In this document: one piece after another, positions 1 to 5,298 of the stretch
Numbering within the stretch: the stretch's first letter is position 1
Layout: each line of letters begins with the position of its first letter
Made by a program: the position numbers and the translations under genes
Notes under the pieces: model-generated
Database searches by the model: none
The model's input: only the letters and a program-made list of their open reading frames with translations
What the model was told of the DNA's origin: nothing
Assembly (NCBI GenBank): GCA_017510725.1
Contig: JAFWMD010000064.1
Coordinates: 1 to 34,745, forward strand
Direction of reading: 5' to 3'
Length of the DNA: 34,745 nt
From: Mogibacterium sp.
GTDB lineage: Bacteria > Bacillota > Clostridia > Peptostreptococcales > Anaerovoracaceae

Positions 1-384
1 CGGAGCATATACATCCAGATCTTTATGTGCGGCAGGATCACCTGTGAATACGAGCACTTCGTTGGCTGTCATGTCTGTTGCTCTGCTTTCTGCTGCATAA
101 ACGTATCCGGAAAGGCTTGGCGGCAGTTCTTCTGTTGTCGAGGAAAACCATGCAAGGCTTCCGAATACCAGTACAAACGCTGCTGCTACTGCTATGATTC
201 TCGCAGTCATTGATTCGCTGCGGCTCTTCTTTGAAGACTTCTTAGCTGTGACTTCTGTTCTTGCTGTCTTATCCAGATCGTAGACATCGGTACATGCTTC
301 GATCCTCTGCCATATGTCATCCTTCTGCTGATTGACAGGTATGAGCGAATCCAATGCTTCTGTAATTATCTTGTTCTCGTCCAT
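1..384 (-). CDS. Anti-sigma factor, membrane-anchored (partial, runs off the window)
   Basis: This reading frame begins at the ATG at 384 and stays open for all 128 codons to the window edge, so the C-terminus is missing. The N-terminal ~55 residues (starting MDENKIITEALDSLIPV) are cytosolic and charged, followed by a Lys/Arg/Ser-rich stretch and one hydrophobic segment at about residues 61-80. What follows looks extracytoplasmic. A GGAGGT ribosome site precedes the ATG, which lies only 4 nt after the stop of the ECF sigma gene, so the two are almost certainly co-transcribed. Small cytosolic region, single membrane span and outer sensor domain is the standard layout of anti-sigma factors paired with ECF sigma factors. 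The assignment rests on layout and context; no named anti-sigma motif was recognised. Confidence 0.7.
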   Translation of the reverse strand, partial: MDENKIITEALDSLIPVNQQKDDIWQRIEACTDVYDLDKTARTEVTAKKSSKKSRSESMTARIIAVAAAFVLVFGSLAWFSSTTEELPPSLSGYVYAAESRATDMTANEVLVFTGDPAAHKDLDVYAP

Positions 385-388
385 ATCT

Positions 389-880
389 TTACCTCCGTGT
401 AAGTTTGCTGAGAGCTCTTTTGACAGATGCGATCTGCGATCTGACTTTGCTCTCGCTGAGCTTCAGCATATCTGCTGTCTCGTTCACCGTGTAGCCCTCG
501 TAGTAGTGCAGCAGGATTATCTCTCTCTGATCCTCAGGAAGGTTCATGATGATATCCAGTGCTTCAGCCCTGAAATCGCTGCCGGGCGGATCCGTACTGA
601 CACTGTTCGCGGTCTCATCCATTCCTTCCTCTACAAGATCCACGCTCTTTCTCCAGCAGCTTTTGAGTATGTCCTTGCACCGGTTTCTTGTGGTCACGAT
701 GAACCATGCTTTTTCGTGTTCGGGTGTATCAAACTGTATTCCTTTCTCTATCAGTGTCAGAAATACGCTCTGCACGATGTCCTCGGCGTCCTGGGAATTC
801 TTCATGAAAACCATCGCCGTTCTGTACACCCTGTCGACCTGACGGTCGTATATTTCCTTGATCTTTTCTCTGTTCTGCAA
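389..880 (-). CDS. ECF-family RNA polymerase sigma factor
   Basis: This encodes a sigma-70 family factor of the extracytoplasmic-function type, which redirects RNA polymerase to a stress or envelope regulon. Region 2 is visible in the run around YRTAMVFMKNSQDAEDIVQ, and region 4 in the segment LPEDQREIILLHYYEGYTVN followed by a helix-turn-helix (ADMLKLSESKVRSQIASVKR). The frame is open from a TTG at 967. I choose the TTG at 880 because GAGGAG sits 9 nt upstream and the resulting 163 residues fit the usual ECF length; the extra 29 residues lack family character. The gene immediately precedes its likely anti-sigma factor. Start uncertainty is the main caveat. Confidence 0.88.
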   Translation of the reverse strand: MQNREKIKEIYDRQVDRVYRTAMVFMKNSQDAEDIVQSVFLTLIEKGIQFDTPEHEKAWFIVTTRNRCKDILKSCWRKSVDLVEEGMDETANSVSTDPPGSDFRAEALDIIMNLPEDQREIILLHYYEGYTVNETADMLKLSESKVRSQIASVKRALSKLTRR

Positions 881-907
881 AGCTGTCTGCTCCTCTGTAT
901 ATATGAT

Positions 908-924
908 ACGGACCCGGGATCCGT
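908..924. promoter_or_regulatory. Near-perfect palindrome upstream of the ECF sigma gene
   Basis: The 17-base sequence acggacccgggatccgt is an inverted repeat with one mismatch, centred at 916. It lies 28 nt upstream of the preferred TTG start of the sigma gene, just before the GAGGAG ribosome site. This is a plausible operator or 5' leader hairpin for the sigma/anti-sigma operon. No binding protein can be inferred. Confidence 0.35.
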
Positions 925-1026
925 TTGGTTTAACGCTTACATATAGGATACGATTCCGGCTTTTCAAAAATCACATCACGTGAGAAAAATTATTATATTT
1001 ATTTCTCTGAGAATAGCAGTATCTAT

Positions 1027-1104
1027 GCTCCTGTATCCCAATAAGGTAGAGGAAATGGATTTCAAATCCTGCAAGTACCGGTTCGAATCCGGTCAGGAGC
1101 ACCA
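1027..1104 (+). tRNA. tRNA-like gene with UCA (opal-reading) anticodon, possibly degenerate
   Basis: The acceptor strands GCTCCTG (1027-1033) and CAGGAGC (1094-1100) pair perfectly and are followed by discriminator A and an encoded CCA. The T arm is canonical: ACCGG, loop TTCGAAT, CCGGT (1077-1093). The D loop has the usual AA...GGTA pattern but the D stem contains a C-A mismatch. The anticodon loop is best read as TTTCAAA (1060-1066), giving anticodon UCA, which reads UGA. Only three inner anticodon-stem pairs form; the outer two are T-T and A-G. The variable loop is short, unlike tRNA-Sec. It is either a diverged suppressor-type tRNA, a tRNA pseudogene, or an att-site remnant of an integrated element. 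The gene class is clear but function is uncertain. Confidence 0.6.
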
Positions 1105-1140
1105 ACTTTTCCGTTGAAAGTCCCTAAAAGGGACTGCAAA

Positions 1141-1242
1141 ATGAATAAGACTAAGATGATAGAAGAATCAATGTCGCTTTATCTTGTAAACTTGCTGCAT
1201 AAAGGAATTCGAAAATATAATAAGAATAATCTTTTATATTGA
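1141..1242 (+). CDS. Small hypothetical protein (33 aa)
   Basis: The ATG at 1141 opens a 33-codon frame (starting MNKTKMIEESMSLYLVNLLH) that ends with TGA at 1240-1242. Its stop overlaps the TTG start proposed for the following regulator gene. The sequence resembles the N-terminal helix of short helical proteins found beside recombinase modules in Clostridia, which makes it a candidate truncated remnant. That resemblance is from memory only. No ribosome site is obvious. Confidence 0.3.
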   Translation: MNKTKMIEESMSLYLVNLLHKGIRKYNKNNLLY

Positions 1243-1703
1243 AGCAGCAAAATCGAGATACAATGGATGAGATAGAATACAAAATCCTTAGGGACCAACT
1301 CAAAGACGCTAAAATAAGAACCCGGGCAGATAGGCATAAAGTTGGCTTCGGCGAAATGCTGGAGCAGCTTATGGATGAGAATGGTTATACCTGTAAAAGT
1401 CTGGCAACGAAAGCTGATCTATCTGAGCGGACTATCAGGAGGATGAAGTGCGAAGATGAGTATCGGCCAACGAAGGAAATGATCATAGCCGTGTGCGTGG
1501 CTATGAAACTAGGTTTCAATGAGTCGTTACACTTGCTGAGGATGTCCTCATTCCGTTTGCAGGAAAACTCTCCGATTGACGCAATGTATTTATTAATATT
1601 AAAATATGAAGGAAAGTTCAGCGTGCGCGAATGGAATAGGGTCCTGCTGGACATTGGAGAAAAACCTATTGGCTGCATGAGGAAGCCTAGTTACAAAAAC
1701 TAA
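1239..1703 (+). CDS. XRE-family helix-turn-helix regulator
   Basis: The protein is 154 residues from a TTG at 1239, or 146 from the ATG at 1263; neither has a strong ribosome site. A lambda-repressor-like DNA-binding domain is clear at about residues 36-97: MLEQLMDENGYTCKSLATK, then LSERTIRRMK as the recognition helix, and a following helix ending VCVAMKLGFNESLHLLRM. The remaining ~55 residues form a small unassigned C-terminal domain. Such proteins are common regulators in phages and integrative elements. Position next to the tRNA-like gene, TACCCC repeats and an excisionase-like gene supports origin from a decayed mobile element. Base composition is AT-richer than in the core genes further on. 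Confidence 0.65.
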   Translation: MKQQNRDTMDEIEYKILRDQLKDAKIRTRADRHKVGFGEMLEQLMDENGYTCKSLATKADLSERTIRRMKCEDEYRPTKEMIIAVCVAMKLGFNESLHLLRMSSFRLQENSPIDAMYLLILKYEGKFSVREWNRVLLDIGEKPIGCMRKPSYKN

Positions 1704-1871
1704 ATGGTCTTACCCCATTTCACCCCAGACACTGTCCCATATGCTTCGGAGAGTCTTCAAATCAAAAAAATTGAATTCACAAAAATGGTCTGTGCCTGAC
1801 CAGACAAGGTGCCAAAATGCTAAAAATTTTTGGAATGAAGCCGTCTCCTTCGTTAGGGGATACTCCCGACA

Positions 1872-2294
1872 ATGAAGCCGGAAGGCAAGGGCGGAGCCAA
1901 GAAGGAGCGCGTTGAGATCGATTTCAGCAAGGTCAAGGTAGAGCCGCTCTTCGAAGAGGAAGTGGACTTTGACACATTCAGCAAGAGTGATTTCAGAGCA
2001 GTCAAGATCAAGAGCTGTGAAGAAGTGAAGAAGTCAGACAAGCTGCTGAAGTTCGTCCTGAACGACGGTTCCGGCGAGGACAGAGTCATCCTCAGCGGCA
2101 TCAAGAAGTACTATGATCCGTCTGAACTCGTCGGAAAGACAGCGATCGCTATCGTAAACCTTCCGCCGAGAAAGATGATGGGCGAGTACAGCAACGGCAT
2201 GCTGATCAGCGCAGTCAACGAGTATGACGGCGAGGAGATGCTCAACCTCCTGCTCGTAGACGACAGGATCCCGGCAGGAGCGAAGCTGTACTAA
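1872..2294 (+). pseudogene. metG (fragment): Detached C-terminal tRNA-binding domain of methionyl-tRNA synthetase
   Basis: The 140 residues match the C-terminal EMAP/Trbp111-type OB-fold domain that follows the catalytic core in many bacterial MetRS proteins. They start in the linker (MKPEGKGGAKKERVEIDFSK), continue through VDFDTFSKSDFRAVKIK, ILSGIKKYY, LPPRKMMGEYSNGML, and end in VDDRIPAGAKLY, the typical MetRS terminus. No synthetase core lies upstream; a stop codon occurs in frame at 1854-1856. The fragment could still be made from the ATG at 1872, since stand-alone domains of this fold exist, but no good ribosome site is visible. I read it as a displaced 3' piece of metG, perhaps left by insertion or duplication. 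The copy at 8459-8487 supports rearrangement at this site. Confidence 0.7.
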
Positions 2295-2299
2295 TAGAG
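2271..2299 (+). repeat. metG 3'-end direct repeat, left copy
   Basis: Twenty-nine bases covering the last codons and stop of the metG fragment (PAGAKLY-stop) recur at 8459-8487 in the same orientation with three mismatches. The pair brackets about 6.2 kb and could be attachment-site copies or a duplication scar. Confidence 0.55.
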
Positions 2300-2376
2300 C
2301 GATGGGAGAGGGGCTCAGAAGGGGCTGTCCGAAGCATCAGAAAACGATCTGAAAAGACACAGACGGAAGCCGATTT

Positions 2377-2418
2377 ACTACCCCATTTCGGCGGTTACTA
2401 CCCCATTTGTACCCCATT
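2377..2418 (+). repeat. Iterated TACCCCATTT motif cluster
   Basis: ACTACCCCATTT occurs at 2377-2388 and again at 2397-2408, followed at once by TACCCCATT at 2410-2418. Further copies are TACCCCATTT at 1711-1720 (just after the XRE gene) and TACTACCCCACTT at 2649-2661. Clustered short direct repeats beside an excisionase-like gene are what arm-type integrase or excisionase binding sites look like. That function is inferred. The copies also flank the hairpin repeats at 2436-2648. Confidence 0.5.
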
Positions 2419-2435
2419 GCGATAACAAGATATAG

Positions 2436-2520
2436 AGACTTATAAGGTTCTCTTCAGATAATAACGGCGTTGCCGTAAGGAAGAGAACCTTGATCTACGG
2501 AGGTAAACTCCTCCGATAAG
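2436..2520 (+). repeat. Hairpin-rich repeat unit, copy 1 (candidate structured RNA)
   Basis: An 85-nt unit begins AGACTTATAAG and ends CTCCTCCGATAAG. A 12-bp perfect stem joins 2444-2455 with 2480-2491 and encloses a small hairpin ACGGC-GTT-GCCGT (2464-2476). A second hairpin CGGAGG/CCTCCG follows (2498-2503 with 2510-2515). A promoter-like pair TTGCGA (2417-2422) and TTATAA (2440-2445), 17 bp apart, overlaps its start. No coding frame explains it. A diverged copy with compensatory changes lies at 2564-2648. Confidence 0.55.
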
Positions 2521-2563
2521 AAAGGGTTCCGAGTCAGCCTGAAGTTGATATAACAACTTATGA

Positions 2564-2648
2564 AGACTTATAAGATTCCCTCCAGATCATAACGGCGTTG
2601 CCGTAAGGTCGGGAATCTTGATCTACGGAGGCAAGCTCCTTCGATAAG
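2564..2648 (+). repeat. Hairpin-rich repeat unit, copy 2 (candidate structured RNA)
   Basis: This is the second 85-nt unit, starting 128 nt after the first. The main stem (2572-2580 with 2611-2619) carries two compensatory pair changes relative to copy 1 (G-C to A-T and T-A to C-G), and the inner ACGGC-GTT-GCCGT hairpin is unchanged. The last hairpin (2626-2631 with 2638-2643) keeps pairing through one G-T wobble. TTGATA (2545-2550) and TTATAA (2568-2573) are again 17 bp apart. An intrinsic terminator follows at 2675. Confidence 0.55.
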
Positions 2649-2674
2649 TACTACCCCACTTAAGCAAAAATCCC

Positions 2675-2715
2675 GGCATTATTTGCGAAAACAAGCAGAT
2701 AATGCCTTTTTCTTT
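2675..2715 (+). terminator. Rho-independent terminator (ATTTGC/GCAGAT family)
   Basis: GGCATTATTTGC pairs with GCAGATAATGCC over 12 bp (one G-T), loop gaaaacaa, followed by TTTTTCTTT. It would end transcription from the hairpin-repeat region. Very similar terminators occur at 8528 and 16722. Confidence 0.8.
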
Positions 2716-2814
2716 GGCCGGATTTGCACATTTTCTAGAGGCATCGGTATAGTTGAGCTCATCCCATTAGTGTAATAGACTCAAGAAAACTATCCGAGCA
2801 CAGAGGAGGCTGCA

Positions 2815-3108
2815 ATGGCTGGTAATACTCAAAAGTTCAATTCACTTAGGAGGCAGCGCGAGCTTGAGAGTAGCTGGGATGAAATGTCGAGCCTAGGGAA
2901 AATATATGTATCATCCGAAGTCATACTGTATTCCATCGAAGATATCAGATTAATGAGCGGATGGAGCGAGACAACAGTCCAGAAACTATTCAATGATCCT
3001 AAATTCCCGGCTATAGATTACGGGAAGCGGAAGTTGGTTGAAAACCATGCACTGATGCAATATTTCTCCATAAGGCGTGAAAAGGCACAGGATACTTACT
3101 GGAGGTGA
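2815..3108 (+). CDS. Excisionase-like helix-turn-helix protein
   Basis: The 97-residue protein has a good ribosome site (GAGGAGG, 5 nt before the ATG). The core at residues 40-75, YSIEDIRLMSGWSETTVQKL followed by FNDPKFPAIDYGKRKL, is a MerR/excisionase-type winged helix-turn-helix (HTH_17-like). The ending (ALMQYFSIRREKAQDTYWR) is typical of small DNA-binding proteins encoded next to tyrosine integrases in Clostridia. Excisionases bend att DNA and direct the integrase towards excision. No integrase follows; only a 26-codon frame does. It is therefore probably a relic of an integrative element, though it could act as a stand-alone regulator. Confidence 0.65.
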   Translation: MAGNTQKFNSLRRQRELESSWDEMSSLGKIYVSSEVILYSIEDIRLMSGWSETTVQKLFNDPKFPAIDYGKRKLVENHALMQYFSIRREKAQDTYWR

Positions 3109-3113
3109 TCAGA

Positions 3114-3194
3114 ATGGCTGATTACTGGTATGTAGACGTATGCCTTGGAATAATAACTCCAGGGCATTTAATATGCGCGAATATGCTATTATAA
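3114..3194 (+). CDS. Very short ORF after the excisionase-like gene (26 aa)
   Basis: An ATG at 3114 lies 5 nt after the excisionase-like stop, with GGAGGTG close upstream, and encodes MADYWYVDVCLGIITPGHLI and six further residues before TAA. The good ribosome site and position are where an integrase gene would begin, so this may be the decayed start of such a gene. It may equally be chance. No homology is recognised. Confidence 0.25.
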   Translation: MADYWYVDVCLGIITPGHLICANMLL

Positions 3195-3240
3195 AAATGA
3201 TGGGAATCAGACAAATTATTATTAACTGAGGTAAACACAG

Positions 3241-4053
3241 ATGGTTAATTTTGGATTAGAGAACAGAGTGGCTTTGATCACGGGAGCGAATAATCCGCAG
3301 GGGATCGGAGCAGCAACAGCATTCGCTTTTGCCCGTGAAGGCGCGAAGGTGGTTCTGGTATATAAGAAAATAATCCGGCCTTTTGATAATAGCAAAACAG
3401 ACAAAAACGGAGCAGACAGATATTTCGCAGCAAATGCAGGAAGCACAGATGATGTCGAAGCCAGGCTCAGAGGCATGAACGCCGATTATCTGATACTGGA
3501 AAGCGACATCTCAGATGAGGATGCTGTAAAGGAAATCTATCGGGCGGTAATGGAGAGGTACGGAAGACTTGACATCCTGGTCAATAATGCTGCAGATGGT
3601 GATATGGAGGGCATCGATACGATCGAGAAAATCACACAGGCAGTGATCGATGATACATTTGCGGTCAATGTCCGGGGAAGCATTCTGATGATAAGAGAAT
3701 TCATCAGACACCGCGGTGAATATGGACGGATCATCAATTTCTCCACAGACGCATCGCAGGTTTTCGCGGGACAGATCACTTATGGAGCAAGCAAGGCGAC
3801 TTTAGAAGCCCTGACCCGCAGTATTGCTCTCGAGGTAGCCCAGTATGGGATCACAGTGAACTGTGTTGCACCCGGACCGACGCAGACCGGGTGGATAGAT
3901 GATGAGCTGGAAAAAGCAGTCATACCGTTGATACCAATGGGGGAATTGATCCAGCCGGAGGATATTGCCGAAACCGTTCTGTTCCTGGCCAGTGAGCAGG
4001 CAAGGATGCTTACCGGACAGGTAATAAAAGTATCCGGCGGGCATGCTCTGTAA
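3241..4053 (+). CDS. Short-chain dehydrogenase/reductase (SDR family)
   Basis: The 270-residue protein is a classical NAD(P)-dependent SDR oxidoreductase. The dinucleotide-binding loop is TGANNPQGIG (residues 14-23), followed by the structural NNAA motif in DILVNNAADG. The catalytic Ser lies in NFSTDASQ, and the YGASK motif supplies Tyr and Lys. The end is FLASEQARMLTGQVIKVSGG, as in FabG-type ketoreductases. Length is slightly above the 245-260 typical of FabG because of an insertion at about residues 40-75. GAGG lies 10 nt upstream of the ATG. The substrate cannot be told from sequence; neighbours give no pathway. Confidence 0.88.
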   Translation: MVNFGLENRVALITGANNPQGIGAATAFAFAREGAKVVLVYKKIIRPFDNSKTDKNGADRYFAANAGSTDDVEARLRGMNADYLILESDISDEDAVKEIYRAVMERYGRLDILVNNAADGDMEGIDTIEKITQAVIDDTFAVNVRGSILMIREFIRHRGEYGRIINFSTDASQVFAGQITYGASKATLEALTRSIALEVAQYGITVNCVAPGPTQTGWIDDELEKAVIPLIPMGELIQPEDIAETVLFLASEQARMLTGQVIKVSGGHAL

Positions 4054-4107
4054 ATATCGGACTTGCAGTGGCCAGGAAGCAGTCAGGAAGGAGCAGGAGA
4101 CAAGATT

Positions 4108-4827
4108 ATGATAATTCTGATCACCGGTGCATCCCATACAGGTAAAACACTTCTGGCACAGAGGCTGCTGGAGAAATTCAAATATCCATATCTGTCAATC
4201 GATCATCTGAAGATGGGTCTTATTCGCAGTGGGAATACCGGGCTTACGCCTGAAGACGATGATGAGCTTACAGAGTATCTGTGGCCGATAGTCAGGGAGA
4301 TTATCAAGACAGCTATAGAGAACGACCAGGATCTCATTATTGAAGGGTGTTATGTTCCGGCTGATTGGCGACAGGATTTTGATGAGAATTATCTGAAGAA
4401 TATCAGATTCATATGTCTTGCAATGACAGAGGAATATATCGAGGATCATTTCGATGATATTATAGGGCATGAATCCGAGATAGAATCCAGACTGATCAAA
4501 GAAGATTGTACTATCAATGATTTAAAGCAATGCAACAGGTGGTTTATTGATACATTTGGCAGTGCAGGTGAAATGGTCATGCTGGTGAGCCACAGGATCA
4601 AGAAAGGAATAAACGAGAATGGAATAGAGACTGATGCCGTCGTATCCCGCATCACAGATAATGGAACTCAGGAGGATATTGACATCAATGTATATGTCAG
4701 ATACCGAACCGAAGACGGCGAGGAAATAGAAGGCGTTCTGTCAAATCCACGAGCCAATATGGAAGAGGGACAGCCGGTGCGGATCAAATACCACCCTAAG
4801 TTTAAGAACAACGCAAGACTGATTTGA
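4108..4827 (+). CDS. P-loop NTPase/kinase-like protein with extra C-terminal domain
   Basis: I choose the ATG at 4108, preceded by AGGAG/GGAGA, giving 239 residues; an upstream ATG at 4063 would add 15 residues before the strand that leads into the P-loop. The Walker A motif is GASHTGKT (residues 6-13). YPYLSIDHLKMGL and LIIEGCYVP fit small-molecule kinases of the adenylate/shikimate kinase or zeta-toxin type, so a phosphotransferase role on a small substrate is likely. After about residue 165 a separate beta-rich domain begins: NVYVRYRTEDGEEIEGVLSN, then VRIKYHPKFKNNARLI. It resembles DUF3592-like domains. The combination is unusual. The substrate is unknown. Confidence 0.65.
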   Translation: MIILITGASHTGKTLLAQRLLEKFKYPYLSIDHLKMGLIRSGNTGLTPEDDDELTEYLWPIVREIIKTAIENDQDLIIEGCYVPADWRQDFDENYLKNIRFICLAMTEEYIEDHFDDIIGHESEIESRLIKEDCTINDLKQCNRWFIDTFGSAGEMVMLVSHRIKKGINENGIETDAVVSRITDNGTQEDIDINVYVRYRTEDGEEIEGVLSNPRANMEEGQPVRIKYHPKFKNNARLI

Positions 4828-4830
4828 AAA

Positions 4831-4941
4831 ATGATAATGATCATGGCGAAAAACGCAAAAGTGATCCTATATGATATGGACCGCCAATACGATGATTTGA
4901 TTGCATCCAAATGTGATTATGCTCTGGGGGCAGGCAGGTAT
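4831..4941 (+). pseudogene. Possible remnant of a flavodoxin-like NAD(P)H reductase
   Basis: The frame starting at 4831 reads AKVILYDMDRQYDDLI, then KCDYALGAGRYKNED, which resembles the first strand and the region before the CxxCxxC motif of small flavodoxin-fold reductases. It then dissolves into an unrelated sequence. No ribosome site or complete domain is present. This is a weak call and may be chance. Confidence 0.22.
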
Positions 4942-4945
4942 AAAA

Positions 4946-5248
4946 ATGAAGATGTTCAGAAAAAAGATAAGCAGGATACGGACAGGCGGTCAGAGCGGTG
5001 TAGACAGGGCAGCTATGGATTTTGCCAGAGAAAGAGAGATTCCTCTATGCGGGTGGTGTCCTAAGAACGGATGGGCAGAGGATTATCCGGATCCGCCGGG
5101 ACTAATCGTGGATTATCCTGAACTGACAGAAACGCCTTCCGAAGACACTGCACAGCGTACAAAATGGAACATGCGAGACTGCGATGCGATCCTAACGATC
5201 ATTCCGGAAAGCACGGAGTCCTCTCCCGGAACAGAGTTGATACTATAG
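4946..5248 (+). pseudogene. Truncated putative molybdenum-carrier (MoCo_carrier) family protein
   Basis: The frame carries the characteristic signature GGQSGVDRAAMDFA (about residue 12 onward), then PLCGWCPKNGWAED, then LTETPSEDTAQRTKWNMRDC and DAILTI, in the order known for the molybdenum-carrier-like Rossmann family (related to SLOG/YpsA-type folds). It stops at about 100 residues just after SPGTELIL. Family members run to about 150 residues with another strand and helix, so the last third is missing. The start is uncertain (ATG at 4946 or 4952; ribosome site weak). Together with the preceding remnant it suggests a decaying gene patch. A nucleotide-related ligand is expected for the fold. 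Confidence 0.6.
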
Positions 5249-5298
5249 CTTGATGAACGATGCTATTGAGTAAAGTCATAATGCGAAAGGATGAGACA

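Noticed and set aside
1027-1104. Interpretation as tRNA-Sec
   Set aside because: tRNA-Sec has an 8-bp acceptor, a long D stem and a long variable arm; here the acceptor is 7 bp and the variable loop about 5 nt.
2421-2648. CRISPR array or integron attC sites as an explanation of the repeats
   Set aside because: Only two 85-nt units with diverged sequence and large hairpins; no uniform short repeats with spacers and no attC R/L box pattern.
4063-4107. Upstream start for the P-loop NTPase
   Set aside because: The 15 extra residues precede the P-loop strand without family support, and the ATG at 4108 has AGGAG/GGAGA in front.
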